Of a DNA stretch of 64,000 nt, positions 51,097 through 60,820 are shown piece by piece. Each line of letters opens with the position of its first letter. Position 1 is the first letter of the stretch. The stretch is from Oceanibacterium hippocampi. GTDB taxonomy: Bacteria; Pseudomonadota; Alphaproteobacteria; Sneathiellales; Sneathiellaceae. A program made the translations under genes and the position numbers. Location: assembly GCF_900172325.1 (NCBI RefSeq), contig NZ_FWFR01000003.1, positions 372,001-436,000 on the forward strand, read 5' to 3'. The notes below the pieces were generated by a model. It was given only the letters and a program-made list of their open reading frames with translations. It did no database searches and had not been told where the DNA came from.

Positions 51097-51116
51097 GTCG
51101 TGGCGTGACTGCCGCC

Positions 51117-52322
51117 TCAGCGCTGCATCGTGGAATCGAACTCCTCGCCCAGTTCCGACTGCCCGATGATCTGGGCCGTGCGGTCATGGCCGGCATGCTG
51201 GATATGGGTCTGCACGTTGGCGATGGCGCGGCCGAGCGGGAATTCGTCGAACAGGGCCGTCGAACCGGACGCCATGGTCACCTTCTCGCAGACGTCGAGC
51301 GCTGCTCGTGCGGTGGTGAATTTCGCGGCCATCGAAAGCAGTTCGGACTCGACGACGGACTTCGTCTTCCAGGACCGGATTGCGTCATGGAATGTCGATT
51401 CCGCGTTCTGAAGCTGGATCTTCATTTCGCCGGCGCGCAGCAGGACGATCGGGTCCTTCGCCTTGCCCTTCTTGACGATATAGTCGCGGAACCACTGGTA
51501 GACACCTTCGGCGACGCCGAGATAGTTGGCCGCGAAACCGAGGTGATACTTGCCCTGCCAGCGCTGGCGGGGATAGATGCCGGGGACGCCCAGGATGTTT
51601 TCCTTCGGCACATGCGCATTGGTCAGCGTGACCAGCGAGCTCACGGCGGAGCGCATGCCCATCGGCCGGTACCAGTCATGGTCGATCTCGACGCCTTCCT
51701 GCCCCGGCTCGATAAGGGTCATCAGGTGGTTGTCCGCCCAGTGCTCGATCCCCTCGACCGAGGCAAAGGCGATCGCCACGATGATCATCGGCGCGTTGGT
51801 CGCGTAGTTCTTCACGCCATTGACGATATAGCCGCCGTCGTCGAGCGGCTTCGCCTTGGTCGTCATGATGTACATGTGACGACGGTTGGGCTCGCTGCCG
51901 ATCCCGGTGACCATCACCGGTTTCTCCATCTGCGGCTTGATGTAGCGCTCGTGCTGGTCGTCGGTCCCGAGGACGTCGAGTATCCAGTTGTTGTGAATGT
52001 TGGCCTGCAGGCAATGCGCCGTCGATCCGCAACCGCGCGCGGTCATGCGAATGGCCTGGAGATAGCTTGCCGGATCGTCGGTATCGAGATTGCTCCCCTT
52101 GCCGCCCCACTTCTTCGAGATCGTCGCGGTGAGCCAGCCGCGCTCGAAGAGATCCTGGATATTGGCCTCCGGCATCTTGCATTCCGGATCGTAGAGGATG
52201 CTGCGTTCGCGGAACTTGGTCACCGCCAGTTCGCCCAGTTCCTGGATCTCCGGAGCATTAAGCGCATCGACCGGGTCGATGAAGCTTCCCCCGCGGTTTT
52301 CCGCGGTCATCGAGTAATTCAT
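51117..52322 (-). CDS. Acyl-CoA-dehydrogenase-fold flavoprotein
   Basis: The 401-residue protein has the N-terminal helical domain, a middle beta domain (VMVTGIGSEPNRRHMYIMTT, LTNAHVPKENILG) and a C-terminal helical domain. Some members of this fold are oxygen-dependent monooxygenases (DszC type), not dehydrogenases. I cannot tell which. The ATG at 52322 has a strong ggagga site. It is the third gene of an MmgE-ligase-flavoprotein operon. Confidence 0.82.
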   Translation of the reverse strand: MNYSMTAENRGGSFIDPVDALNAPEIQELGELAVTKFRERSILYDPECKMPEANIQDLFERGWLTATISKKWGGKGSNLDTDDPASYLQAIRMTARGCGSTAHCLQANIHNNWILDVLGTDDQHERYIKPQMEKPVMVTGIGSEPNRRHMYIMTTKAKPLDDGGYIVNGVKNYATNAPMIIVAIAFASVEGIEHWADNHLMTLIEPGQEGVEIDHDWYRPMGMRSAVSSLVTLTNAHVPKENILGVPGIYPRQRWQGKYHLGFAANYLGVAEGVYQWFRDYIVKKGKAKDPIVLLRAGEMKIQLQNAESTFHDAIRSWKTKSVVESELLSMAAKFTTARAALDVCEKVTMASGSTALFDEFPLGRAIANVQTHIQHAGHDRTAQIIGQSELGEEFDSTMQR

Positions 52323-52367
52323 GTCAGTTCCTCCCATGGGATTGTCCGCCGGCACGACGAACGACAT

Positions 52368-54104
52368 TCACGTTTCGGCTATTTCGCCTTCCACGAGGCG
52401 ACGGGCCAGTTCCTTGAGTTCGAGGCGGCGAACCTTGCCGCTGCTCGTCATGGGAAACGCCTCGACGAGGCGAACATGACGCGGCACCTTGAAGCTGGCG
52501 GTGTGCTTGCGGCAGTACTCGATCAGCGCGGCAGGCTCGACGGTCTGGCCGGGTCGCGCCTTGACGAACACGAACGCGGCTTCGCCGAGACGGCGGTCGG
52601 GAACGCCCACGACAACCGCCTCGCCGACACCCGGGAACCGGTTGACGAAGTCCTCGATCTCGGAAGTCGCGACGTTGAAGCCGGACGGCTTGATCATTTC
52701 CTTCAACCGTCCGCGATAGACCAGGTGGCCACTCGGGGTCAGTTCGCCGAGATCCCCGGTGCGCAGCCAGCCCTTGTCGTCGAAGGTCTCGGCGGTGTCC
52801 TCAGGCCGGTTGTAGTAGCCGGCCATCAGCGTGTAGCCGGAAACCCGGATTTCGCCGATCTTGCCGGGCGGCAGGTCAGCGCCGGTATCGTTGTCGACGA
52901 TACGGACGGTGACGCCGTCCACCGGCAGACCGTTGGTCTCCGCCCGAAGCGCCAGCGGCTCGTGCCACCAGGACCGCGCGATCGCGTTCGACGTCTCCGA
53001 CATACCGTAGACGTTGCACATCTCGGTCGCGCCGAAGGCCTCGACCACCCAGCACAGACCGGCCGGCGACAAGGGCCCGCCCGCACCGGTCCTGAGATGG
53101 CTGTAGTCGAAGTCCCGGAGGCCCTCGAAGTCCTCCAGATCGCGCACCATGGTGTCGACGAAAAATGTGAAGGTGATCCGCTCGTCCTGCAGCAGGCGGC
53201 AGAAACTTGCCGGTGAGAAGCGTCTGCCGATGACGAAGGCGCCGCCGGCGAACAGGGTCGACAGCGTGTAACCGGTGCCGGTCGCGGTAAACAGCGGCAC
53301 GGGCGCCAGAAAGCGGTCGTCGGGTCCAAGCCGAAGCCGGGCGACGGTGCCGAAATTGCTCTGCAAAAGCGCGCCATGGCGGACCATCGCGCCCTTGGGC
53401 AGCGACGTCGTGCCGGAGGTGTAAAGCAGTTGGGCGATATCGGACGGCCGCACGGCGGCGCGGCGGCGATCCAGTTCATCGTCCTGACCGGCGAGGGCGC
53501 GGCCGCTCGCTTCGATATCGGCAAAGCGCAACATGCTTCCGGGCAATTCCGCACCCAGCCCGATGACCCGGCGCAGCCGCGGCAACGACCCGACCTGCCA
53601 GCCGGCGGGATCCTGCTCCTGCCAGTCGGCGACCAGGCGCGCGAGGATGTCGAAGTAACTGATATTCTCGAAGCCGTCCTCGACGATCAGCATCACGCTG
53701 TCGGACTGTTTCAGAATGTAGCCGGTGTCGGCGTCGCGGAAGCGCGTATTGAGTGGCACCAGGACAGCGCCCGCGTAGGGTACCGCCCAGCGCGCCACCA
53801 TCCACTCGATGCGATCGGACATCCACAGGCAGACATGCTCGCCCGGCTCGATACCGAATTCGATCAGTCCGCGCGCAAAGGCCCGCACCCGTTCGGCAAG
53901 TTCGCGATAAGTGATCCGTTCGCCGTCGCAAACGACCGCCTCGCGATCGCCATGCACCGTTGCGGCCCAGTCGATCGCGTCCGCGAAGACCGAATTCCTC
54001 CAATCGACGGAGTCGCCGGGGGTCGGGGGCATCGCGGTGCCCGCCTCCATGTCAGGATGATCGATGGTGCGGTCGGATGTCATGCTGGCAGGCTTGTCGA
54101 TCAT
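52368..54104 (-). CDS. AMP-dependent acyl-CoA synthetase/ligase, second copy
   Basis: The 578-residue enzyme has YTSGTTSLPKGA, GMSETS, GDLGELTPSG and a catalytic Lys in SSGKVRRLEL. It is related to the ligase at 43427 but diverged, so probably with another acid substrate. It overlaps the MmgE/PrpD stop by four bases (ATGA) and precedes the flavoprotein gene by 45 bases. Confidence 0.92.
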   Translation of the reverse strand: MIDKPASMTSDRTIDHPDMEAGTAMPPTPGDSVDWRNSVFADAIDWAATVHGDREAVVCDGERITYRELAERVRAFARGLIEFGIEPGEHVCLWMSDRIEWMVARWAVPYAGAVLVPLNTRFRDADTGYILKQSDSVMLIVEDGFENISYFDILARLVADWQEQDPAGWQVGSLPRLRRVIGLGAELPGSMLRFADIEASGRALAGQDDELDRRRAAVRPSDIAQLLYTSGTTSLPKGAMVRHGALLQSNFGTVARLRLGPDDRFLAPVPLFTATGTGYTLSTLFAGGAFVIGRRFSPASFCRLLQDERITFTFFVDTMVRDLEDFEGLRDFDYSHLRTGAGGPLSPAGLCWVVEAFGATEMCNVYGMSETSNAIARSWWHEPLALRAETNGLPVDGVTVRIVDNDTGADLPPGKIGEIRVSGYTLMAGYYNRPEDTAETFDDKGWLRTGDLGELTPSGHLVYRGRLKEMIKPSGFNVATSEIEDFVNRFPGVGEAVVVGVPDRRLGEAAFVFVKARPGQTVEPAALIEYCRKHTASFKVPRHVRLVEAFPMTSSGKVRRLELKELARRLVEGEIAET

Positions 54105-55504
54105 GCGGCCTGCCGGGCGGCGTCGTCGCGCGCGATGTCTTCAAAGAAATGCGCCATGTCGGCGACCTCCTCGACCGCGAGCATCCGCGCGGCAAGCACC
54201 CCTGCCCGTGCCGGTTCAAGCGGGTCGACGCCACGACCGGTGCAGGAACGGAACTTTGCATCGATCTCGCTGTCGGAAAGCGGCGCCTCCGGCGTCCCCG
54301 GCATGCCGGTGACCTGTTCGCTGAAATGGCGTCCATCGACCGTTTCGATCTCCACCGTCGCCGGGGCCAGCAATGTCGAGAGACGCTCGTCGACGACGAC
54401 CTCGATGCGCTCGATCATCGGACCGATGGCCGGGTCGAACATGGCCGGCGGCATGATGTCCTCGACCCCCAGATGGCCGCGCAGAAGCACAGAGGCGACC
54501 GAGTAGAAGATATTGAACTGCGCGTTCACCTGCGGCGTGTCGCCGGGCCGGAACGGGCCGCCGGTGATCTGCTGCATGTACGGCGTGATCGTCACCCTGG
54601 CCCGCGCGATGTCGCCGGCGCCCAGGCCCTCCCCATGGACAATGCGGAGCGCCGCCTCCGCCGCCGCATGATTGCAGGCGCAGCTCGGGAACTTCTTCAG
54701 GCTGATCTCCGGGTTCAGGTAGCGACTGCCGAGTCCGTCCAGCATCGGCGTCGGATCACCCGCCTCGTAGAGCTCCCAGATACCGGCATTGCCCTCGAGG
54801 ATCGCGGCCGGGCCAATGATGCCGGTCGCGGCCAGCAAGGCCGCCTGTACGCCGGTCTGCGCCGCGAACGCGGTCTGCATGCGCTTGGTGTAACTACGCT
54901 CGATGTTGGACTGGCGACTGCCGCCGGCGCTGCCCAGCGCGATTCCCATCGCATTCCGGATGCCCGGCGCGTCGAGGCCGAGAAGTTTGGCCGACGCCGC
55001 CGCCGCGGCGAGGCATCCGTAGAGTGAGGAATAGAACCAGCCGCCGTTCTCGGAGGTTGTAAGGCCCATTCGGCAGGCGAGATCGTTTCCGAGGACAAGG
55101 GCCTCGAGAAACGCCTTGCCGCTGGATTTCTGGCGTTCCGCCACCGCCAGCACCGCGGGCAGGATGGCAATGTCGCAATGCATGACGGACGGCTCGTGCA
55201 GGCAATCGTAATCGAGCGCGCCGGCGAGCGTGCCGTTCACCAGCGCGGCCATCGCCGCCGGTACGCGGTCGCCGAAGGCGAACAGCGTCGCATCGGCCGC
55301 GCCGCCTTCGCGAACCGCGAAATCGCGGAGCTCTGCCGAACCGGGGGAATCCGTGGCCGCCCAGGCAACGCCTATGCTGTCGAGGGCGATCCGCTTCGCC
55401 GCCGCCACCGCATTCGGCGGGATATCCGAAAGCGTGGTGGACGCCATATGCTCCGCCAGCAGGTGGGCATATGTCTCGGTGGGCTCCAGCCGTCTGCGCG
55501 TCAT
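54101..55504 (-). CDS. MmgE/PrpD-family protein (2-methylcitrate dehydratase-like)
   Basis: The 467-residue protein has ALDSIGVAWAA, GALDYDCLHEPSVMHC and the MmgE/PrpD-like LKKFPSCACNHAA. The family contains methylcitrate dehydratases and cis-aconitate decarboxylases. Many members act on unrelated acids. It is first of the operon with a ligase and flavoprotein. A palindrome and a shared promoter word lie just upstream of its ATG. Confidence 0.88.
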   Translation of the reverse strand: MTRRRLEPTETYAHLLAEHMASTTLSDIPPNAVAAAKRIALDSIGVAWAATDSPGSAELRDFAVREGGAADATLFAFGDRVPAAMAALVNGTLAGALDYDCLHEPSVMHCDIAILPAVLAVAERQKSSGKAFLEALVLGNDLACRMGLTTSENGGWFYSSLYGCLAAAAASAKLLGLDAPGIRNAMGIALGSAGGSRQSNIERSYTKRMQTAFAAQTGVQAALLAATGIIGPAAILEGNAGIWELYEAGDPTPMLDGLGSRYLNPEISLKKFPSCACNHAAAEAALRIVHGEGLGAGDIARARVTITPYMQQITGGPFRPGDTPQVNAQFNIFYSVASVLLRGHLGVEDIMPPAMFDPAIGPMIERIEVVVDERLSTLLAPATVEIETVDGRHFSEQVTGMPGTPEAPLSDSEIDAKFRSCTGRGVDPLEPARAGVLAARMLAVEEVADMAHFFEDIARDDAARQAA

Positions 55505-55532
55505 GGCACGTCCTCCCCATCACAAGAGGCAA

Positions 55533-55550
55533 TGTATCAATATTGATGCA
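55533..55550. promoter_or_regulatory. Near-perfect palindrome upstream of the MmgE/PrpD gene
   Basis: TGTATCAATATTGATGCA is an 18-base palindrome with one mismatched pair, 29 bases before the ATG. It overlaps a stretch (GATGCA then a T run then TGC and CCTA) that resembles 60842 onward before the binding-protein gene. It is probably an operator. Confidence 0.5.
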
Positions 55551-55564
55551 ATTTTTTGCCCCTA

Positions 55565-55580
55565 ATATGGGTACATTAAG
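55565..55580. promoter_or_regulatory. Shared promoter word before the MmgE/PrpD gene
   Basis: ATATGGGTACATTAAG contains GGGTACA, close to the words before other units of the cluster. Confidence 0.35.
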
Positions 55581-55804
55581 CTCTATTTGCCTGACATTGC
55601 AAACCTGAATCCGCGCGACACGCCCGCATTGTTACCAATTTCCGGTGCCTCGCCCGGCTCCGGCCGCATTCACCGGAACCGCAATGGCTCGACGGGAAGT
55701 CCGGGGGAAAACGGAAACAGGCGGAAGCGCCTGCGCGCTCCCGCCTGATTCCGTCCGGCGAAGGTCCCGGACAAGGCTGTGTTGGTATGGCGGCAACCGG
55801 GAAA

Positions 55805-55829
55805 GCCCTGCCGCACGAAGCGGCAGGGC
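55805..55829 (-). terminator. Terminator of the importer operon
   Basis: GCCCTGCCGC and GCGGCAGGGC form a perfect 10-base stem around ACGAA, followed by TTTCCC on the minus strand. It begins 8 bases past the last permease stop. Confidence 0.75.
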
Positions 55830-55836
55830 ATCCGGA

Positions 55837-56709
55837 TCAACGCGCGCGGTTGAATTTCGGATCGAGCCGATCGCGCAGGACGTCGCCGAGCAGGTTGGTC
55901 GAAAGCACGGTGATCATGATCGCCAGGCCCGGGAACAACACGGTCCACCAGCCGAGTTCGACGTAAGGCCGGCCCTCGGCAACCATCATGCCCCAGGTCG
56001 GCATTGGCGGCGGCACGCCGACGCCGAGGAACGACAGGGTCGATTCCAGCAGGATTGCCGCTGCGATCTGCAACGTCGCCATGACGATGATCGTATTGAC
56101 CAGATTCGGCAGGATATGCAGCCAGAGCAGTCTGAGCGGGCCGCAGCCGACCGCGTAGGCCGCCTGCACATAATCCAGTTCACGGATCGACAGGGCCTCA
56201 CCGCGAACCATTCGGGCGAAAGGTGCCCAGTAGATGAAGCCGATGATCAGGATCACGTTGAGCAGACTGGGCCCGAGCGTTGCCGCAACGGCCAGTGCGA
56301 TCAGCACCGACGGAAGCGAGAGAAAGAGGTCGGTCAGGCGCATGATTGCCTCGCCGATCCATCCCCCGATCATCGCCGACATGATCCCCATCAGGACACC
56401 GATGATGATGGCGACGCCGACAGAACTGACGCCGACCAGCAGGGAGACCCGGCCGCCGTGCATCAGTCGGCTGAAGATATCGCGACCGAGCGCGTCGGAT
56501 CCCATGACAAACTCTGACCCCGGTTCGGTCAGGAACGCCTTGAGATTCTGCGTATTCGCATCGTAAGGCGCAAGAACGTCGGCGAATACAGAGGTAAACA
56601 CGACGATCAACAGGAACGTCGCCGGAATGATCGTGCGCCAGGAAATACGGTTTCGCGGCTGCTTCACCACCGTTGCCCCCGGTTCAATGACATTTGTTTT
56701 CATGGTCAT
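55837..56709 (-). CDS. dppC: Peptide/nickel-type ABC transporter permease, DppC-like
   Basis: The 290-residue membrane protein has about six helices and the BPD_transp_1 EAA-type loop near GPLRLLWLHILPNL. An N-terminal extension is typical of DppC. Its ATG at 56709 overlaps the stop of the DppB-like gene (ATGA). An ATG two codons later is a possible start. Partners are DppB, two binding proteins and the divergent ATPases. Confidence 0.88.
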   Translation of the reverse strand: MTMKTNVIEPGATVVKQPRNRISWRTIIPATFLLIVVFTSVFADVLAPYDANTQNLKAFLTEPGSEFVMGSDALGRDIFSRLMHGGRVSLLVGVSSVGVAIIIGVLMGIMSAMIGGWIGEAIMRLTDLFLSLPSVLIALAVAATLGPSLLNVILIIGFIYWAPFARMVRGEALSIRELDYVQAAYAVGCGPLRLLWLHILPNLVNTIIVMATLQIAAAILLESTLSFLGVGVPPPMPTWGMMVAEGRPYVELGWWTVLFPGLAIMITVLSTNLLGDVLRDRLDPKFNRAR

Positions 56710-57632
56710 TTCTTCAGGTAACTGATGCGCGGGTCGAGCAGCACATACATGAAGTCGACGAGCAGGTTGATGAACAGGAACACGACGCCCATGAACAGGA
56801 CGGCCGCCTGCACCAGCGGGAAATCGCGGGAATAGACGGCATCGACGGCGATCTTTCCCACCCCGGGCCAGGCGAAAACCGATTCGGTGACCACCGCGCC
56901 ACGGAGGATTGTCGCGGCCTGCAAGGCGATGATCGTCAGGATCGGGATGGCCCCGTTCCTCAGTGCATGGACCAGAATCACGCGCCACTCGGACAGCCCC
57001 TTGCTTCGGGCGGTCCGGACATAGTCGGCCTCGAGCGCATCCAGCATGGCCGATCGGGTGACACGCATGATGGACGCGGCCACGAAGCCGCCGAGCGTGA
57101 TGCTTGGCAATATCAAATGCCAGATCGTGCCGTAGCCCGACGTCGGGAAAATCGGAATGTACAGCGAGAAGAACAGGATCAGCAGGATGCCGAACCAGAA
57201 GGTCGGCATACTCTGGCCGGTCAGTGCGACGACCTTGCCGACATTGTCGAACCAGGTGTCGCGCTTGACCGCCGACAGGATGCCGACCGGCAGTGCGAGC
57301 AGCAAACCGAAGATCATGGATGTCGTTGCCAGCAGGATGGTCGCCGGGAACCGGTCAATCATGATGTCGACGGCCGGGGTGTTCCACTTGATCGACATCC
57401 CGAAGTCGCCCTGAACCGCATCACTGATGAAGCGCCAGTACTGCACCGGGAGTGGCTGGTCGAGGCCGAGCTTGGCGCGAAGTTGCTCAAGATCGGCCTC
57501 GGAGGCCTCCGGTGGCGCCATGATCGCCACCGGATCCCCGGAAAGCCGCGCCAACGCAAACACGATGACACTGAGTAACAGGATGGTAAGCAGCGTCTGA
57601 ACCAGCCGCTGGATAACGAAACGGCTGGACAT
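56706..57632 (-). CDS. dppB: Peptide/nickel-type ABC transporter permease, DppB-like
   Basis: The 308-residue protein begins RFVIQRLVQTLLTILLLSVI, the DppB signature. It has an EAA loop near SEWRVILVHALRNGAIP. It forms the channel with the DppC-like subunit. It follows the binding-protein gene by 36 bases. Confidence 0.9.
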   Translation of the reverse strand: MSSRFVIQRLVQTLLTILLLSVIVFALARLSGDPVAIMAPPEASEADLEQLRAKLGLDQPLPVQYWRFISDAVQGDFGMSIKWNTPAVDIMIDRFPATILLATTSMIFGLLLALPVGILSAVKRDTWFDNVGKVVALTGQSMPTFWFGILLILFFSLYIPIFPTSGYGTIWHLILPSITLGGFVAASIMRVTRSAMLDALEADYVRTARSKGLSEWRVILVHALRNGAIPILTIIALQAATILRGAVVTESVFAWPGVGKIAVDAVYSRDFPLVQAAVLFMGVVFLFINLLVDFMYVLLDPRISYLKK

Positions 57633-57668
57633 GCCCCCGCTTCCTCCCGGTTATTCGCCCAAGGGCTA

Positions 57669-59216
57669 TTAGTTAGCGAGCTTCAGTGTATCCAGGTTCA
57701 TGTGGTAGCCGCTGCCGAGGCCCAGCTCCCACCCCTTGACCCGCGGGCCGACCGCGAAAGGCGTGTTGCACCAGAATAGCGGAACCGCGGTACGCTTCTC
57801 GTCCTCCAGCTTCAGGAACTCCTGAATGATGGCGACGCGCTTCTCGACATTGGTCTCGACGAGTTGGCGACTGAAGATATCGACATAGGCCTTTTCGTCG
57901 ATGTTGCCCGATGACCAGACCGACGTCGGCAGGTACCAGCCGTCCATGGTCAGCGAGGCGTCGTCGGGAATGGACGACGGTCCGTAAAAGACGTCCGACT
58001 GCTTGCCGCCGCGCAATGCCTGCAGCCAGGCGCCGGTGTCGACGGGCACGCGGGTGACCTTGAAACCAACGGCCTCAAGATAACCGGCGATCGATTCCAG
58101 TGTCTGCGGGGCGTTCGGCAGGGACCCGAACGATTCCGTGTGCAGCAGGAAGGTGATCTCCTTGCCCGGTTCGATACCGGCTTCCTTCAGAAGCTGCTTC
58201 GCCTTCGCCGGATCGTACTCGTTCCGTTTCAGGCCCGGCAGGAAGCCGAACGTCGCCGGGGTTGCGATGCTCGTCGCCGGCTCGCAAACGCCGCCGAGGA
58301 TGTTGTCGGCGATATCCTTCAGGTTCATCGCGTGCGCGACCGCCAACCGAACCCTCTTGTCTTGGGACTCGGGGAAGGAGGTCTTGTTGAAGTAAATGGC
58401 GCTCGTGCCGCTGTATTTCGCGGAAACGATGCGGATGTCCTTGTTCTCGCGGATCTTCTCGAGCAGCGGCCCGGTAAGGTCCATCAGGACGTCTGCCTCG
58501 CCCTTCGCGAGCATGGCATACCGCGTAAAAGCCTCCTTCACGAGGACTTTCCGGACAACCTTAATTTCCGGCGCGCCATTCCAGTAGTCTTCGTTCGCGG
58601 TGAATTCCGTCCACTCGCCCGGCTTCAGGCCGGAAAGCTTGAACGGACCGGTACCGACGGGCGCCTTCTGGAACCCCTCGGTGCCGACCTTCTGGTAATA
58701 GGCTGCCGGAACGATGCCGACGAGCGCATTGCGCGCGCCGGTGAAGAAGCCCGGCCACGGTGCCTTCAGATTGAACCGGACGTCGTACGTGCCCAGCACC
58801 TCGACGCTCTCCATCGCCTTCTGGAAGGGCGTGCGATAGGCGTGAACGCTGTCCGGCGCCATGACCCTGTCGAAGGAGAACTTGACGTCCTCGGCCGTGA
58901 ACGGATCACCGTTGTGGAACTTGACGCCCTCGCGGAGTTTGAAGTCGATCTGCTTGCCGTCGGCGGAGACCGTCCAGCTCACCGCGAGCGCCGGCCTGAG
59001 CCCCTCCTCCGTCAGGTTGATCAGGCCGTCGAAAAGATTGTCATGCACCAGGAAATCGGTGGTCGCGACAACCCCGGTCGGATCGAACTGCTGCCTCAGG
59101 AGCGGTTGCGCGATGACAACCTTTCCATCCTCCGCGGCGAATACCGGCGCCGCGGCGCCGGTCAGGAGCACGCTCCCGACCAGTGCCGCACCCATCAATG
59201 TCTTCAGTCGACGCAT
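57669..59216 (-). CDS. ABC transporter substrate-binding protein (family 5), copy 1
   Basis: The 515-residue protein has a signal peptide (MRRLKTLMGAALVGSVLLTG, cleavage near AAA-AED). It has SBP_bac_5 features such as YDVRFNLKAPWPGF and GTGPFKLS. It captures the substrate (peptide, nickel or an opine-like compound) in the periplasm. It is the same length as the upstream gene and nearly identical to it. Differences cluster at scattered sites. Confidence 0.92.
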   Translation of the reverse strand: MRRLKTLMGAALVGSVLLTGAAAPVFAAEDGKVVIAQPLLRQQFDPTGVVATTDFLVHDNLFDGLINLTEEGLRPALAVSWTVSADGKQIDFKLREGVKFHNGDPFTAEDVKFSFDRVMAPDSVHAYRTPFQKAMESVEVLGTYDVRFNLKAPWPGFFTGARNALVGIVPAAYYQKVGTEGFQKAPVGTGPFKLSGLKPGEWTEFTANEDYWNGAPEIKVVRKVLVKEAFTRYAMLAKGEADVLMDLTGPLLEKIRENKDIRIVSAKYSGTSAIYFNKTSFPESQDKRVRLAVAHAMNLKDIADNILGGVCEPATSIATPATFGFLPGLKRNEYDPAKAKQLLKEAGIEPGKEITFLLHTESFGSLPNAPQTLESIAGYLEAVGFKVTRVPVDTGAWLQALRGGKQSDVFYGPSSIPDDASLTMDGWYLPTSVWSSGNIDEKAYVDIFSRQLVETNVEKRVAIIQEFLKLEDEKRTAVPLFWCNTPFAVGPRVKGWELGLGSGYHMNLDTLKLAN

Positions 59217-59248
59217 CTTTGTACTTTCTGTTTGACGCTAACGAACGT

Positions 59249-60796
59249 TCAGTTGGTGAGTTTCACGGTGTCGAGGTTCATGTGGTAACCACTGCCGAGA
59301 CCCAGCGTCCAATCCTTGACCCGCGGACCGATCGCGAAGGGCGTGCTGCACCAGAACAGCGGCAACCCGGTACGCTTCTCGTCCTCGAGCTTCAGGAACT
59401 CCTGGATGATGGCAATCCGCTTGTCGAGATCGGTCTCGACCAACTGACGATTGTAGATATCGACATAGGCCGGCTCGTTGATATTGCCCGATGACCAGAC
59501 CGAACCCGGCAGGAACCACCCATCCATCGTCAGCGAGGCGTCGTCGGGGATGGACGACGGACCGTAGAAGACGTCCGGCTGCTTGCCGCCACGGTACATC
59601 TGGAGATACGCACCGCTGTCGACCGGCACCCGGGTGACCTTGAAGCCAACGGCTTCCAGGTAACCGGCAATCGATTCCAGGGTCTGCGGCGCGTTCGGCA
59701 GGGAACCGAACGATTCCGTGTGCAGCAGGAAGGTGATTTCCTTGCCCGGTTCGATACCGGCTTCCTTCAGAAGCTGCTTCGCCTTCGCCGGATCGTATTC
59801 GATCGGCTTCAGGCCCGGCAGGAAGCCGAACGTCGCCGGTGTTGCAATGCTCGCCGCCGGCTCGCAGACGCCACCGAGGACATTGTCAGCAATGTCCTTG
59901 AGATTGATCGCATGGGCAAACGCCATGCGGACATTCTTGTCCTGCGATTCGGGGAATGAGGTCTTGTTGAAGTAGAACCCGGACGTGCCGCTGTATTTCG
60001 CGGACACCATGCGGATTTCCTTGTTTTCCCGGATCTTTTCGAGCAGTGGCCCGGTGATGTCCATCAGGATATCGGCCTCGCCCTTCGTCAGCATCGCGTA
60101 GCGGGTGAAGGGCTCTTTCACGAGGATCTTGCGGACGGCCTTAATCTCGGGCGCGCCGTTCCAGTAATCTTCGTTCGCGGTGAATTCCGTCCACTCGCCC
60201 GCTTTGATTTCGGAGAGCTTGAACGGACCGGTGCCGATCGGCGCTTTCTGGAAGCCTTCGGTGCCGACCTTCTGGTAGTAGGCCGCCGGGACAATGCCGA
60301 CGAGCGCGTTACGGGCGCCGGTGAAGAAGCCCGGCCAGGGTGCTTTCAGGTGGAACCGGACGTCGTGCGACCCCAGCACCTCGACACTCTCCATCGCCTT
60401 CTGGAACGGCTTGCGGTAGGCGTGGATGCTGTCCGGCGAGATAACCCGCTCGAAGGAGAACTTGACGTCCTCGGCGGTGAACGGATCACCGTTGTGGAAC
60501 TTCACGCCCTCGCGAAGCTTGAAGTCGATCTGCAGGCCGTCGGCGGATACCTTCCAGCTCAGGGCGAGCGCCGGCTTGAGGCCCTCTTCCGTCAGATTGA
60601 TCAGGCCGTCGAACAGATTGTCATGGACCAGGAAATCGGTCGTCGCGATAACCCCGGTCGGATCGAATTGCTGGCGCAGAACCGGCTGAACGATGACAAT
60701 CTTGCCATCTTCGGCCGAAAATGTCGGCGCCGCGGCGCCGGTCAGGAGCGCGCTCCCGATCAGGGCGCCTCCCACTATCGTTTTGAGTTTCCGCAT
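59249..60796 (-). CDS. ABC transporter substrate-binding protein (family 5), copy 2
   Basis: The 515-residue protein starts at ATG 60796 with a ggggagga site. It has a signal peptide (MRKLKTIVGGALIGSALLTG) and the same domain plan as copy 1, of which it is a tandem paralogue. It is first in the minus-strand operon. The 32 bases between the copies hold no terminator. An in-frame extension to 60856 is rejected. Confidence 0.92.
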   Translation of the reverse strand: MRKLKTIVGGALIGSALLTGAAAPTFSAEDGKIVIVQPVLRQQFDPTGVIATTDFLVHDNLFDGLINLTEEGLKPALALSWKVSADGLQIDFKLREGVKFHNGDPFTAEDVKFSFERVISPDSIHAYRKPFQKAMESVEVLGSHDVRFHLKAPWPGFFTGARNALVGIVPAAYYQKVGTEGFQKAPIGTGPFKLSEIKAGEWTEFTANEDYWNGAPEIKAVRKILVKEPFTRYAMLTKGEADILMDITGPLLEKIRENKEIRMVSAKYSGTSGFYFNKTSFPESQDKNVRMAFAHAINLKDIADNVLGGVCEPAASIATPATFGFLPGLKPIEYDPAKAKQLLKEAGIEPGKEITFLLHTESFGSLPNAPQTLESIAGYLEAVGFKVTRVPVDSGAYLQMYRGGKQPDVFYGPSSIPDDASLTMDGWFLPGSVWSSGNINEPAYVDIYNRQLVETDLDKRIAIIQEFLKLEDEKRTGLPLFWCSTPFAIGPRVKDWTLGLGSGYHMNLDTVKLTN

Positions 60797-60820
60797 GCTC
60801 GTCCTCCCCTTTGCCCAGAT

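Larger units (their letters stand above)
55505..55836. other. Gap between the MmgE operon and the importer operon
   Basis: There is no gene in these 332 bases. From right to left they hold the terminator of the importer operon (55805-55829) and another imperfect hairpin (55718-55747: CAGGCGGAAGCG against CGCTCCCGCCTG). The MmgE promoter words are at 55533-55580. Confidence 0.6.
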
